A stretch of DNA of 42,428 nt, from the NCBI RefSeq assembly GCF_005239125.1, contig NZ_SZYE01000011.1:1-42428 (forward strand), in the 5' to 3' direction. Within the stretch, counting starts at the first letter, position 1. Every line of letters begins with the position of its first letter. The translations under genes were made by a program, and so were the position numbers. This document shows positions 1 to 15,402 of this stretch, piece after piece. The notes beneath the pieces are model-generated. The model ran no database searches. It was not told where the DNA came from and saw only the letters and a list, made by a program, of their open reading frames with translations. The stretch comes from Cellulomonas hominis. GTDB lineage: Bacteria > Actinomycetota > Actinomycetes > Actinomycetales > Cellulomonadaceae.

Positions 1-51
1 GCCGGTCGCGGGGGTCAGGACGATCGCCCCGCGCTGGGGGGCTGACGGCAG

Positions 52-1209
52 ATGCAGGACGTGGACCGGCGCGGGGCGCGGCGGTCCGCCGCGCGCATGG
101 CGCAGGGCGCCGTGGCCGTGGGCCTCGCCCTGGGCGTCGGCGGGTTCGCCATCGCCCCGGCCGCCGTGGGCGGCGCCTCGTTCGGCGCCCGGGACGAGAC
201 CGAGCCGACCCCGTCGCCGAGCGCGCCGGACGCCGCGGACACCCTCACCCCCCAGGTGGTCCAGGTGCGCGGCGAGGCCGTCGTGGCCGCCGCCAGCACC
301 GTCCAGGAGGCCGGCGACGCCAAGGCCGACGCGATCGCGGCCGCGGTCCCCGCCGACGCCACGACCGCGCTGGACACCGCGGTCGCCGAGCTCGACACCC
401 TGATCGTCGCGACCCAGTCGGAGCAGCCGGCGCTCAGCGCGCTGCAGCCCGCCACGGACTCAACGCCCGCGCCGGTGCTGTCCGGCGAGGCGCTGGCGGA
501 GGCCGTCGAGCAGGCCGGGTCCTCGGCGCTCGCGGACGCCGCGGCCGCCGACGGGGCGCAGACCACGTCGGACGACGAGGCCGGCGAGCCCGCCGCGTCG
601 CCGTCGGCGCTGCCCACGGGCGCGACCGACCCCGCCGCCGCGGACGCCGACCCCGCCGCCGTCCGCCTCACCGCGGCCCGCGACCGGGTGGCGACGCTGA
701 CCGCGGAGCTGCAGACCGTCACGCAGCAGGCGCAGGAGGCGGCCGCGGCCGCCGAGGCCGCCCGGGTCGCCGCGGAGGCGGCCCGCAAGGAGGCCCAGCG
801 CACGTCGCTCGAGGGCTACGCCAACGGCCGGATCCCGTCCTCGGCGCTGTGCGGGCTCGACTTCGCGCCGGGCCAGGAGCTGCGCTGCGACGCCGCGGAG
901 GCGCTGGAGCAGCTGAACGTCGCCTTCACGCAGGCGTTCGGTACGGCCCTGGTCATCACGGACTCCTACCGGTCCTACAGCCAGCAGGTCGCGTGCCGGG
1001 CCCAGAAGGGCAGCCTGTGCGCCACCCCGGGCACCTCCAACCACGGCGGCGGCGTCGCGGTGGACCTCGGCGGCAACGCCTACACGTTCGGCACCGACCA
1101 GCACGACTGGATGCTGGCGCACGCCGAGGAGTACGGCTGGACGCTGCCGGCGTGGGCCCGCTCGACGGGGTCGAAGCCGGAGCCGTGGCACTGGGAGTAC
1201 ATCGGCTGA
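52..1209 (+). CDS. secreted M15-family (VanY-type) D-alanyl-D-alanine carboxypeptidase-like protein
   Basis: 385 residues. The N-terminus is a signal peptide: an Arg-rich n-region (residues 6-15), then a hydrophobic Ala/Val/Gly/Leu stretch to about residue 42. Residues about 50-200 are a low-complexity Ala/Thr/Ser/Pro linker, and about 202-255 a strongly Ala/Glu/Arg helix likely to form a coiled coil. The C-terminal domain (about 265-385) is M15B/VanY: SNHGGGVAVDLG carries zinc ligands His331 and Asp338, and EPWHWEY carries the probable catalytic Glu377 and zinc ligand His380. Cys267, Cys279, Cys315 and Cys323 could form two disulfides outside the cell. The family trims the terminal D-Ala of peptidoglycan stem peptides; this exact substrate is inferred. 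ATG at 52 has only a loose GGGGGG upstream; ATG at 97 is a weaker alternative because it removes the positive n-region. Confidence 0.85.
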   Translation: MQDVDRRGARRSAARMAQGAVAVGLALGVGGFAIAPAAVGGASFGARDETEPTPSPSAPDAADTLTPQVVQVRGEAVVAAASTVQEAGDAKADAIAAAVPADATTALDTAVAELDTLIVATQSEQPALSALQPATDSTPAPVLSGEALAEAVEQAGSSALADAAAADGAQTTSDDEAGEPAASPSALPTGATDPAAADADPAAVRLTAARDRVATLTAELQTVTQQAQEAAAAAEAARVAAEAARKEAQRTSLEGYANGRIPSSALCGLDFAPGQELRCDAAEALEQLNVAFTQAFGTALVITDSYRSYSQQVACRAQKGSLCATPGTSNHGGGVAVDLGGNAYTFGTDQHDWMLAHAEEYGWTLPAWARSTGSKPEPWHWEYIG

Positions 1210-1211
1210 CG

Positions 1212-1259
1212 CCGGCGCGCACCCGGTGCGCGGTCCCGGACCGGAGGGTGCGCGGCCGG
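1212..1259 (+). terminator. hairpin after the M15 peptidase gene, probable terminator
   Basis: A dyad begins three bases after the stop codon. Arms at 1216-1224 and 1246-1254 pair perfectly (9 bp), and a further 4 bp form between 1212-1215 and 1256-1259 around a one-base bulge. The 21-nt loop holds a smaller GGTCC/GGACC stem. There is no T-run, as is common for actinobacterial terminators, so termination is inferred from shape and position only. Confidence 0.45.
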
Positions 1260-1330
1260 TCGGGGCGACCTACGGTGAGCAGCGCGGCGGCCGCCCGGCC
1301 GCCCGGCCACCACTCGTGAGGAGCCTCGAC

Positions 1331-1771
1331 ATGCCCACTCGCACCGCACGCACCGCCTGGAACGGCACCCTCAACGAGGGCGGCGGCCAGGTGGAGCTCA
1401 CCAGCTCGAAGGTCGGCACCTACGACGTGTCGTTCCCGAAGCGGGCGGCCGACGAGGCCGGCGGCACCACCAGCCCCGAGGAGCTGATCGCGGCGGCGCA
1501 CTCGTCCTGCTACGCGATGCAGCTGTCCGCGCTGATCGGCGAGGCCGGGGGCACCCCGGAGTCGCTGGAGGTCACCGCCGACGTCACGCTGAGCCCCGAC
1601 CCGGCCGGCGGCTTCCGGATCAGCGGCATCGCGCTGACGGTCCGCGGCGAGGTGTCCGGCCTCGACGAGGCAGGCTTCCTCAAGGCGGCCGACGACGCGA
1701 AGGCCACCTGCCCGGTCAGCAAGGCGCTCACCGGCACCGAGATCACGCTGGACGCCGCGCTGGAGTCCTGA
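1331..1771 (+). CDS. osmC: OsmC-type peroxidase (organic hydroperoxide detoxification)
   Basis: 146 residues, the normal length for OsmC. The two family cysteines are visible: Cys60 in AAAHSSCYAMQL and Cys127 in KATCPVSKAL, separated as expected for the thiol pair that reduces organic peroxides. The segment SPEELIAAAHSSC and the ending EITLD resemble E. coli OsmC more than Ohr. The ATG at 1331 is chosen because GAGGAG lies at 1318-1323 and the conserved N-terminal block starts here; the frame stays open upstream to 1226 but gives no family sequence. A -10-like TACGGT at 1271-1276 has no convincing -35. The gene stands alone between two hairpins, so it is probably a single-gene unit. It acts in the cytoplasm. 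Confidence 0.88.
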   Translation: MPTRTARTAWNGTLNEGGGQVELTSSKVGTYDVSFPKRAADEAGGTTSPEELIAAAHSSCYAMQLSALIGEAGGTPESLEVTADVTLSPDPAGGFRISGIALTVRGEVSGLDEAGFLKAADDAKATCPVSKALTGTEITLDAALES

Positions 1772-1790
1772 GCCGCCGGCACCCGCCCGC

Positions 1791-1845
1791 GACGCGGCGA
1801 CGCCCCCGCCGGCCCACCCGGGCCCGGCGGGGGCGTCGCCGCGTC
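1791..1845 (+). terminator. 22-bp perfect hairpin after osmC
   Basis: Arms 1791-1812 and 1824-1845 are perfect inverted complements (22 bp) around an 11-nt loop. This is one of the strongest dyads in the window and starts 20 bases after the osmC stop. It lacks a T-tail. It probably ends osmC transcription and insulates the next gene, whose start is only 53 bases further on. Confidence 0.7.
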
Positions 1846-1898
1846 CGGGGCCTGGACGGTGCGCCACCCCGCACCCGGCCGGGTGGAAGACTGACCGC

Positions 1899-4853
1899 GT
1901 GCCGACCGCCACGTCCCTCCCCCCGGGCGCCGACCCCCGCACGCCGGACGGCCCCGACGCCGCCGAGCTCGTCCGCGCCCTGCGCGCCGCCGTCGCCGGC
2001 GGGGTGGACGACTCCGCCCGCCGCCGCGCCGAGTACTCGACCGACGCGTCCAACTACCGCGTCGTGCCGTCCGTCGTCGTGTTCCCCCGGGACGTGGACG
2101 ACGCGCTCGCCGCCCTCGACGTCGCGCGCGGCCTGGGTGCCCCGGTGACGTCCCGGGGCGGTGGCACGTCGGTCGCCGGCAACGCCGTCGGCACGGGCGT
2201 CGTGCTCGACTGGTCGCGGCACGTGAACCGGGTGCTCGACGTGGACCCGGAGGCCCGCACCGCGCGGGTCGAGCCGGGCGTCGTCATGGCGGTGCTGCAG
2301 CGCGCCGCGGCGCCGCACGGGCTGCGGTTCGGGCCGGACCCGTCGACGCAGGCGCGCGCGACGCTCGGCGGGATGATCGGCAACAACGCCTGCGGCCCGC
2401 GCGCGGTCGCCTACGGGCGGACGGCCGACAACGTGCTGGAGCTCGACGTCGTCGACGGTCGGGGGCGGCGGTTCACGGCGGGCCGCGGCCTCGAGCCGGT
2501 CGACGGCCTGGACGCCCTGGTCCGTGCCGAGATGGCGACCCTCCGCACCGAGCTCGGCCGGTTCGGCCGCCAGGTGTCGGGCTACTCGCTCGAGCACCTG
2601 CTGCCGGAGAACGGCGCCGACCTCGCGAAGGCGCTCGTCGGCACCGAGGGCACCGTCGTCACGCTGCTCGGCGCGACGGTCCGCCTGGTGCCGGTGTCCG
2701 CGGCGCCCGTCCTGGTCGTGCTCGGCTACCCCGACATGGCGACCGCCGCCGACGCGGTCCCCGCGCTGCTGGCGCACCGGCCGCTGGCCGTCGAGGGCAT
2801 GGACGCCCGCCTGGTCGACGTCGTGCGCCGGGTCAAGGGCGCCGCCGCGGTGCCGCCCCTGCCCGAGGGCGCCGGCTGGCTGATGTGCGAGGTCGGCGGC
2901 GACACCCTCGACGAGGCGCTCGGGCGGGCGCACGCGCTCGCGGCCGACGCCGGCACCCGCGCGGTCGGCGTGTTCCCGCCCGGCCCCGAGGCCGCCGCGA
3001 TGTGGCGCATCCGCGAGGACGGCGCCGGCCTCGGCGGGCGGACGCCGTCGGGGGAGCAGGCGTGGCCGGGCTTCGAGGACTCCGCGGTGCCCCCCGAGCG
3101 CCTGGGCGCGTACCTGCGCGAGCTCGAGGCGCTCATGGCCCGGCACGGTGTCGACGGCCTGGCGTACGGGCACTTCGGCGACGGCTGCGTGCACCTGCGG
3201 CTCGACGTCCCGATGGAGCGGTCCGGCGACCCGATGCGCGCCTTCATGACCGACGCGGCGCACCTCGTGGCGGCGCACGGCGGGTCGCTGTCCGGCGAGC
3301 ACGGCGACGGCCGCGCCCGCTCCGAGCTGCTGCCGGTCATGTACTCCGAGAAGGCCATCGGCGCGTTCGAGGCGTTCAAGGCGCTGCTCGACCCCGACGA
3401 CCTGCTCAATCCCGGCGTGCTGGTCCGCCCGCGGCCGCTGGACGCCGACCTGCGCCGCCCGCACGCCCGGCCGATCCCCGCGGGGCACGGCGGCTTCGCG
3501 TTCGGCCACGACCACGGCGACTTCACCACCGCCGTGCACCGGTGCGTGGGCGTCGGCAAGTGCCGCGCGGACTCGTCGGCGGCCGGCGGGTTCATGTGCC
3601 CGTCGTACCTGGCGACGAAGGACGAGAAGGACTCGACCCGCGGCCGCGCCCGCGTCCTGCAGGAGATGGCCAACGGCACGCTGGTGTCCCGCGGCTGGTC
3701 CTCGCCCGAGGTGCACGACGTCCTCGACCTGTGCCTGTCCTGCAAGGCGTGCTCCTCGGACTGCCCCGCCGGCGTCGACATGGCGCAGTACAAGGCCGAG
3801 GTGCTGCACCGCACCTACCGCGGCCGGCTGCGCCCGGTGAACCACTACGCCCTCGGCTGGCTGCCCCGCTGGACCCGGCTCGTCACCGGCGTCCCGGGGC
3901 TGGCTCGGCTGGCCAACGCCGCGCTGTCGGTCCGGCCGCTGGCGAAGGTCGTGCTCAAGCTCGGCGGCATGGACACCCGGCGGAAGATGGTGCGGTTCGC
4001 ACCCGCGCCGTTCCGGTCCCGGGTGCGGCGCGGCGAGGTCGAGGCGCGGCCCGGCGCGGCGCCGACGGCCCAGGGCGCCGGGGCGCTCTCCGTCACCGGC
4101 ACCTCCGGCCGCCCGCCGGTGCTGCTGTGGACCGACTCGTTCAGCGACAGCCTCGCGCCCTCGGTCCCGGTCGCCGCCGTGAAGGTGCTGCGCGCCGCGG
4201 GCTACGAGGTGCTCGTCCCCGAGCACGACGCGTGCTGCGGGCTCACCTGGATCTCCACCGGCCAGCTCGACGGCGCCCGCAAGCGGCTCACCCACCTGCT
4301 CGAGGTGCTCGGGCCGTACGCCGTGAACGGCGTGCCGATCGTCGGGCTCGAGCCGTCCTGCACCGCCGTGCTGCGCTCGGACCTGCTCGACCTGCTGCCC
4401 GGGGACCCGCGTGCCGTCGCCGTGGCCCGCGCCACCCGGACCCTCGCGGAGCTGCTGACCGCGCCCGCGCCGATCGGGCCGGGGGACCGGTGGCAGCTTC
4501 CGGACCTGTCGGACGTCACCGCCGTGGTGCAGCCGCACTGCCACCACCACAGCGTCATGACCTACACCGCCGACCGCACCCTGCTGACCGAGGCCGGGGC
4601 GTCGTTCTCGACGCTGGCCGGCTGCTGCGGCCTGGCGGGCAACTTCGGCATGGAGGCGGGCCACTACGACGTGTCGGTCCAGGTGGCGGAGCGGGCGCTG
4701 CTCCCGGCGCTGCGCGAGGCCGCGCCCGGGGACGTCTTCCTGGCCGACGGCTACTCCTGCCGCACCCAGGCCGACCAGCTGGCGGACGTGCAGGGCGTGC
4801 ACCTCGCGGAGCTGCTGGCGGCGCACCTGCCGTCGTCGTCGGCTCGGCGGTAG
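1899..4853 (+). CDS. FAD-binding and Fe-S cluster-binding oxidoreductase (D-2-hydroxyacid dehydrogenase, YdiJ/glycolate oxidase type)
   Basis: 984 residues. This is a fusion of a GlcD-like flavoprotein and a GlcF-like iron-sulfur protein. The PCMH-type FAD-binding domain spans about residues 45-240, with RGGGTS at 86-91 and GMIGNNACGP near 160. The FAD-linked oxidase C-terminal domain runs to about 525. The ferredoxin-like part has Cys549, Cys555 and Cys567, then C-x2-C-x2-C-x3-C at 612, 615, 618 and 622. The CCG half has CCG at 779-781, Cys821 and CCG at 909-911. The family oxidises D-lactate, D-2-hydroxyglutarate or related acids and passes electrons to quinone; the substrate cannot be read from sequence. 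GTG start at 1899 has GGAAGA at 1885-1890. No operon partner is evident: it sits between the osmC terminator and the rplJ promoter. Confidence 0.88.
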   Translation: MPTATSLPPGADPRTPDGPDAAELVRALRAAVAGGVDDSARRRAEYSTDASNYRVVPSVVVFPRDVDDALAALDVARGLGAPVTSRGGGTSVAGNAVGTGVVLDWSRHVNRVLDVDPEARTARVEPGVVMAVLQRAAAPHGLRFGPDPSTQARATLGGMIGNNACGPRAVAYGRTADNVLELDVVDGRGRRFTAGRGLEPVDGLDALVRAEMATLRTELGRFGRQVSGYSLEHLLPENGADLAKALVGTEGTVVTLLGATVRLVPVSAAPVLVVLGYPDMATAADAVPALLAHRPLAVEGMDARLVDVVRRVKGAAAVPPLPEGAGWLMCEVGGDTLDEALGRAHALAADAGTRAVGVFPPGPEAAAMWRIREDGAGLGGRTPSGEQAWPGFEDSAVPPERLGAYLRELEALMARHGVDGLAYGHFGDGCVHLRLDVPMERSGDPMRAFMTDAAHLVAAHGGSLSGEHGDGRARSELLPVMYSEKAIGAFEAFKALLDPDDLLNPGVLVRPRPLDADLRRPHARPIPAGHGGFAFGHDHGDFTTAVHRCVGVGKCRADSSAAGGFMCPSYLATKDEKDSTRGRARVLQEMANGTLVSRGWSSPEVHDVLDLCLSCKACSSDCPAGVDMAQYKAEVLHRTYRGRLRPVNHYALGWLPRWTRLVTGVPGLARLANAALSVRPLAKVVLKLGGMDTRRKMVRFAPAPFRSRVRRGEVEARPGAAPTAQGAGALSVTGTSGRPPVLLWTDSFSDSLAPSVPVAAVKVLRAAGYEVLVPEHDACCGLTWISTGQLDGARKRLTHLLEVLGPYAVNGVPIVGLEPSCTAVLRSDLLDLLPGDPRAVAVARATRTLAELLTAPAPIGPGDRWQLPDLSDVTAVVQPHCHHHSVMTYTADRTLLTEAGASFSTLAGCCGLAGNFGMEAGHYDVSVQVAERALLPALREAAPGDVFLADGYSCRTQADQLADVQGVHLAELLAAHLPSSSARR

Positions 4854-4870
4854 GCGGCGGGCCTGCGGAT

Positions 4871-4899
4871 TTGGGTGACGGCGCCGGGTGCCGTACTCT
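4871..4899 (+). promoter_or_regulatory. rplJ-rplL promoter
   Basis: TTGGGT at 4871-4876 and TACTCT at 4894-4899 are separated by exactly 17 bases, matching a housekeeping sigma-70 promoter in a GC-rich actinobacterium. A start near 4905 would put the L10-type leader at the very 5' end of the transcript. The promoter begins 18 bases after the preceding stop codon. Confidence 0.65.
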
Positions 4900-4904
4900 G
4901 GTCG

Positions 4905-5076
4905 CTGCCCAAGACCGCAGGTCGTCGGCTCCCGTGAACACCCCGCCTCCGCGGGGCGCGCGCGAGAGCCGCCCGAAGTCCCGCTCACGCGGAGGCCCGC
5001 GCAGGTGATCGATGTTCGATGGTGAGGCGCGCGAGCGCCTCGACTGCGAGCCCCGGCGCCTGCGCCGGGGCTCTTT
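4905..5076 (+). promoter_or_regulatory. ribosomal protein L10 leader (autoregulatory mRNA element)
   Basis: The leader carries AAGACCGCAGGTCG (4911-4924), the signature of the L10 leader, a kink-turn-containing RNA bound by the L10-L7/L12 complex to repress its own operon. It is followed by a 7-bp GAGGCGC/GCGCCTC hairpin (5024-5041) and an 11-bp terminator-like hairpin (5048-5073). Position upstream of rplJ fits. The signature is seen directly; binding by L10 is known for the family; the exact fold here is inferred. Confidence 0.7.
5048..5076 (+). terminator. attenuator-like hairpin in the rplJ leader
   Basis: Arms 5048-5058 and 5063-5073 form an 11-bp GC-rich stem with a 4-nt loop, followed at once by TTT. 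It lies 54 bases upstream of the rplJ start and inside the L10 leader, where it could end transcription when L10 binds. It is one of the few hairpins here with a T-tail. Confidence 0.6.
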
Positions 5077-5129
5077 GCGTGCCGGGGCCGAGGACGACGC
5101 CCGGCGGCACCACCATCGGAAGGATTGCC

Positions 5130-5660
5130 ATGGCGAGGCCGGACAAGGCAGCCGCAGTCGCCGAGCTCACGGACCAGTTCCGTGACTCGAACGCTGCCGT
5201 GCTGACCGAGTACCGCGGGCTCACCGTCGCGCAGCTCAAGCAGCTGCGCCGGTCGCTGAGCGGCAACGCGAACTACGCCGTGGTGAAGAACACGCTGACC
5301 GCGATCGCGGCCAAGGAAGCCGGCATCGAGGGGATCGCCGACGAGCTCAAGGGCCCGTCCGCCATCGCCTTCGTGACCGGTGACCCGGTCGAGGCCGCCA
5401 AGGGTCTGCGTGACTTCGCCAAGGCGAACCCCGCACTGGTCATCAAGGGCGGTGTCCTCGACGGGCGCGCCCTGACCGCTGCGGACGTCACCAAGCTCGC
5501 GGACCTCGAGTCCCGCGAGGTCCTGCTGGCCAAGGCGGCCGGTGCGATGAAGGCCAAGCTGTTCCAGACGGCGTACCTCTTCACCGCGCCCGCCTCGAAG
5601 GCCGTGCGCACCGTCGAGGCGCTGCGCGTGCAGCAGGAGACCGCCGACACCGCTGCCTGA
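5130..5660 (+). CDS. rplJ: 50S ribosomal protein L10
   Basis: 176 residues, normal for actinobacterial L10. The protein opens [17 protein letters not shown] and contains the typical [13 protein letters not shown] and [12 protein letters not shown] blocks. L10 anchors L7/L12 dimers to 23S rRNA in the stalk that recruits elongation factors. The start at 5130 has GGAAGGA at 5118-5124 and begins the conserved N-terminus; the frame is open upstream to 5019, but that part is leader RNA. It is followed by rplL after 81 bases and is probably autoregulated through the upstream leader. Confidence 0.97.
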   Translation: MARPDKAAAVAELTDQFRDSNAAVLTEYRGLTVAQLKQLRRSLSGNANYAVVKNTLTAIAAKEAGIEGIADELKGPSAIAFVTGDPVEAAKGLRDFAKANPALVIKGGVLDGRALTAADVTKLADLESREVLLAKAAGAMKAKLFQTAYLFTAPASKAVRTVEALRVQQETADTAA

Positions 5661-5741
5661 GCCACCCCGGCTCACGCGCTCCCCACACTGCCCCGCACGG
5701 TCGACCCGACCGGCGAGGACCGAACGGAAGGAACCGCCATC

Positions 5742-6134
5742 ATGGCGAAGCTCACCACCGACGAGCTCATCGAGCAGTTCAAGGGCCTCACCCTCATCGA
5801 GCTCTCCGAGTTCGTGAAGGCGTTCGAGGACGTCTTCGAGGTCACCGCTGCGGCCCCGGCCGCCGTGGCCGTCGCCCCCGCCGCCGGCGGTGCCGGTGCC
5901 GAGGCCGCCGCCGAGGAGGAGAAGGACGAGTTCGACGTCATCCTCGAGGCCGCCGGCGACAAGAAGATCCAGGTCATCAAGGAGGTGCGCGGCCTCACCT
6001 CGCTCGGTCTGAAGGAGGCCAAGGACCTCGTGGACGGCGCCCCGAAGCCGGTCCTGGAGAACGTCAACAAGGAGACCGCGGACAAGGCCAAGGCCGCCCT
6101 CGAGGGCGCTGGCGCCACCGTCACCCTCAAGTGA
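5742..6134 (+). CDS. rplL: 50S ribosomal protein L7/L12
   Basis: 130 residues. The N-terminal dimerisation domain (about 1-35, [19 protein letters not shown]) is followed by a flexible Ala/Val/Pro/Gly hinge (about 36-55) and the C-terminal factor-binding domain ([34 protein letters not shown]). It is the mobile stalk protein that stimulates the GTPases EF-G and EF-Tu. GGAAGGAA lies just upstream of the ATG. It is second and last in the rplJ-rplL operon and is closed by a terminator hairpin at 6177. Confidence 0.97.
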   Translation: MAKLTTDELIEQFKGLTLIELSEFVKAFEDVFEVTAAAPAAVAVAPAAGGAGAEAAAEEEKDEFDVILEAAGDKKIQVIKEVRGLTSLGLKEAKDLVDGAPKPVLENVNKETADKAKAALEGAGATVTLK

Positions 6135-6176
6135 CCCGCTCCGGCGGTCGCTGACCGCCGGGTCGCCTCGCACGCG

Positions 6177-6210
6177 GGCCCGCACCCCTTCCGGGGGTGC
6201 GGGCCTTCGT
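6177..6210 (+). terminator. terminator after rplL
   Basis: Arms 6177-6188 and 6194-6205 form a 12-bp GC-rich stem with a 5-nt loop, followed by TTCGTCGT. It starts 42 bases after the rplL stop and separates the stalk operon from rpoB, which has its own promoter at 6397. Confidence 0.7.
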
Positions 6211-6396
6211 CGTGCCCGGGGGTCGCGGAGCGGTGGGGCACGTGCACCGGCGGCCGGGCGGGGCGCGGGAGCGGGGCGGCGGGAATGCCGGCGGGGGAGC
6301 GGCGCGTTGCAGGGCACCGGAGGCACGACGGCGTGCCCCGGACCGGCCCGCGGCGCCGCCCGACCAGGTGTGGCGCACGCCCCATACCACGACCTG

Positions 6397-6425
6397 TGGA
6401 CATCGCGCCACGTCTGTACTACGCT
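6397..6425 (+). promoter_or_regulatory. rpoB-rpoC promoter
   Basis: TGGACA at 6397-6402 and TACGCT at 6420-6425 are 17 bases apart, a good housekeeping promoter. It would give a leader of about 140 nt before the TTG start at 6573. A second -10-like TATAAC at 6459-6464 has no matching -35 at normal spacing and is only a possible weak second start. The rest of 6206-6396 shows no gene or signal that I recognise. Confidence 0.7.
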
Positions 6426-6467
6426 AGCGCTTTGCGCTGGCCTGTGCCCGCGACCCCGTATAACCCG

Positions 6468-6505
6468 GGCCCGACGGCATCGTAGTACGCGATGCCGTCA
6501 GGGCC
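6468..6505 (+). other. stem-loop in the rpoB leader
   Basis: Arms 6473-6482 and 6490-6499 form a perfect 10-bp stem with a 7-nt loop; five more pairs (6468-6472 with 6501-6505) extend it across a single bulged A at 6500. It lies about 40 bases into the predicted transcript. Its 3' arm contains an ATG (6492) that is in frame with rpoB and would mislead gene callers. No T-run follows, so it is a leader structure rather than an obvious terminator. Confidence 0.55.
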
Positions 6506-6572
6506 TGAGGCCGGGGGGTCGCGAACCGCCGGGCCCGTCGCAGGGAACTCGATCTGCTGGGAAGGACCCCTC

Positions 6573-10079
<3,507 letters not shown>

Positions 10080-10090
10080 CGCCGAGCGTC

Positions 10091-10116
10091 CGCCGGCCCC
10101 CTCACCGGGGCCGGCG
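10091..10116 (+). other. hairpin in the rpoB-rpoC intergenic gap
   Basis: Arms 10091-10100 and 10107-10116 form a perfect 10-bp stem with a 6-nt loop, beginning 12 bases after the rpoB stop. No T-run follows. It may tune or protect the rpoBC message; complete termination is unlikely because rpoC has no visible promoter of its own. Confidence 0.5.
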
Positions 10117-10197
10117 GGCCGCCCGCAACCCCTTGCAGCATCTTCATCCCGCCGGTCGCGCCCCGCGCGCACCGGCAAGCGAAGGAAGTAGGACCCC

Positions 10198-14067
<3,870 letters not shown>

Positions 14068-14088
14068 TCGTCGAGGTCACCGGCCCGG

Positions 14089-14123
14089 GGGGTCCGGTCG
14101 CGCCGCGTGCGTGACCGGGCCCC
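14089..14123 (+). terminator. first hairpin after rpoC
   Basis: Arms 14089-14099 and 14113-14123 form an 11-bp stem with one G-T pair and a 13-nt loop, starting 22 bases after the rpoC stop. Together with the next hairpin it most likely ends the rpoBC transcript. Confidence 0.6.
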
Positions 14124-14138
14124 TCGGCCGTGCGGGCC

Positions 14139-14163
14139 GGGGCCCGGGGAACACCCGGGCCCC
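14139..14163 (+). terminator. second hairpin after rpoC
   Basis: Arms 14139-14148 and 14154-14163 form a perfect 10-bp GC-only stem with a 5-nt loop, followed by GCGCGTGTTGT. It is the second of a tandem pair between rpoC and the rpsL promoter. Confidence 0.6.
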
Positions 14164-14214
14164 CGCGCGTGTTGTACGCCACGTCCCCGCGGTGCGGGTC
14201 GTCACCCAGGTGCT

Positions 14215-14244
14215 TTGACGGGTGTGCGGACGCACCGGTAACGT
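14215..14244 (+). promoter_or_regulatory. str operon (rpsL) promoter
   Basis: TTGACG at 14215-14220 and TAACGT at 14239-14244 are 18 bases apart. This is the closest match to the sigma-70 consensus in the window. A start near 14251 gives an unusually long leader of about 266 nt before rpsL, containing a small AGGTGG/CCACCT hairpin (14285-14300) and the motif at 14377. Confidence 0.75.
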
Positions 14245-14376
14245 GGGACACCGTGCCCGCGCCGTCGGGCCCTCGCGCGCGCTCAGGTGGGTGACCACCT
14301 CGGGCGCCGGGTGGACAGCCCCCACCGCACCCCGCTCCCGGACCCCCGGGAACCGGTGCGCGGACCAGGAGGGGCC

Positions 14377-14400
14377 GACACGCCCGGGTGCGGGGGTCGG
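14377..14400 (+). promoter_or_regulatory. 24-nt leader motif upstream of rpsL, shared with rpsJ
   Basis: The motif reads GACACGCCCG, then G, then GTGCGGGGGTCGG, and ends 116 bases before the rpsL start. The same string with A at the one variable place occurs at 20476-20499 before rpsJ (23 of 24 identical). CCCG and CGGG inside it can pair around a 4-nt loop. In this copy GGGGGTC (14392-14398) can also pair with GACCCCC (14413-14419). Function unknown; a regulatory role in ribosomal operons is inferred. Confidence 0.5.
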
Positions 14401-14516
14401 TTCGGGACGCAAGACCCCCCGGGGTAGTCGCGCGACGGGCGACGATCCGGACCAAGCCGGCCGTCCAGGGTGACGGGTGCCGGTCAGACCAGACTCATCA
14501 ACAAGACGGAGACGTA

Positions 14517-14885
14517 GTGCCTACGATCCAGCAGCTGGTCCGCAAGGGCCGGACGCCGAAGACGAACAAGTCGAAGACACCTGCCCTGCAGGGCAGCCCG
14601 CAGCGCCGCGGCGTCTGCACCCGCGTGTACACGACCACCCCGAAGAAGCCGAACTCGGCTCTCCGCAAGGTCGCGCGCGTCAAGCTCTCCTCGGGCATCG
14701 AGGTCACGGCCTACATCCCCGGTGAGGGCCACAACCTGCAGGAGCACTCCATCGTGCTCGTCCGCGGCGGTCGTGTGAAGGACCTCCCCGGTGTGCGGTA
14801 CAAGATCATCCGTGGTGCTCTGGACACCCAGGGCGTGAAGAACCGTAAGCAGGCGCGCAGCCGCTACGGCGCGAAGAAGGGCTGA
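14517..14885 (+). CDS. rpsL: 30S ribosomal protein S12
   Basis: 122 residues. The GTG at 14517 gives the canonical N-terminus [12 protein letters not shown] and has GGAG eight bases upstream; the frame is open further upstream but encodes nothing family-like. S12 sits at the decoding centre. Lys43 (TPKKPNSA) and Lys88 (GRVKDLPG), the residues changed in streptomycin-resistant strains, are both wild type. [16 protein letters not shown] is intact. First gene of the str operon, with only four bases to rpsG. Confidence 0.97.
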   Translation: MPTIQQLVRKGRTPKTNKSKTPALQGSPQRRGVCTRVYTTTPKKPNSALRKVARVKLSSGIEVTAYIPGEGHNLQEHSIVLVRGGRVKDLPGVRYKIIRGALDTQGVKNRKQARSRYGAKKG

Positions 14886-14889
14886 ACCG

Positions 14890-15360
14890 ATGCCTCGTAA
14901 GGGTCCCGCCCCCCGCCGGCCGCTGATCGTCGACCCCGTCTACGGTTCGCCGGTCGTCACGCAGCTCATCAACAAGGTCCTCCTCGACGGCAAGAAGTCC
15001 GTCGCCGAGGCCATCGTCTACGGCGCGCTCGAGGGCGTCCGCGAGAAGACCCAGGGCGACCCGGTCGTCGTGCTCAAGCGCGCGCTGGACAACGTCCGCC
15101 CGTCGCTCGAGGTCCGCTCCCGCCGCGTCGGTGGCGCCACCTACCAGGTCCCGGTCGAGGTCCGTCCCGTCCGCCAGACCACGCTCGCGCTGCGCTGGCT
15201 CACGGACTACTCCCGCGCTCGCCGCGAGAAGACCATGACCGAGCGTCTGATGAACGAGATCCTCGACGCCAGCAACGGCCTGGGCGCCGCGGTGAAGCGC
15301 CGCGAGGACATGCACAAGATGGCCGAGTCCAACAAGGCGTTCGCCCACTACCGCTGGTAA
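14890..15360 (+). CDS. rpsG: 30S ribosomal protein S7
   Basis: 156 residues, standard length. The opening [20 protein letters not shown] and the block [18 protein letters not shown] are typical. S7 starts assembly of the 30S head and contacts the E site. Its ribosome binding site (AAGAAGGG) lies in the end of rpsL, which suggests coupled translation. fusA follows after 42 bases. Confidence 0.97.
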   Translation: MPRKGPAPRRPLIVDPVYGSPVVTQLINKVLLDGKKSVAEAIVYGALEGVREKTQGDPVVVLKRALDNVRPSLEVRSRRVGGATYQVPVEVRPVRQTTLALRWLTDYSRARREKTMTERLMNEILDASNGLGAAVKRREDMHKMAESNKAFAHYRW

Positions 15361-15402
15361 TCCCAGCAGTAGGGCGGACCCCACTACCGAGGGGCTGAAC
15401 CT

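Noticed and set aside
1-51. Possible end of an upstream gene (plus frame stopping at 45) or a minus-strand coding fragment
   Set aside because: Only about 15 codons are visible, and neither reading shows a motif or a start codon that could support a call.
1743-6326. A 1527-residue open frame on the minus strand across the oxidoreductase, rplJ and rplL
   Set aside because: It crosses three real genes and a promoter region, and its sequence is low-complexity Arg/Gly/Ala.
6459-6464. TATAAC as a second rpoB promoter
   Set aside because: The nearest -35-like string (TTTGCG at 6431) is 22 bases away, too far for normal spacing. The promoter at 6397-6425 is better.
14388-14516. Longer rpsL frame starting at ATG 14388
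   Set aside because: The extra 43 residues are not S12-like and overlap the leader motif. GTG 14517 gives the exact family N-terminus.
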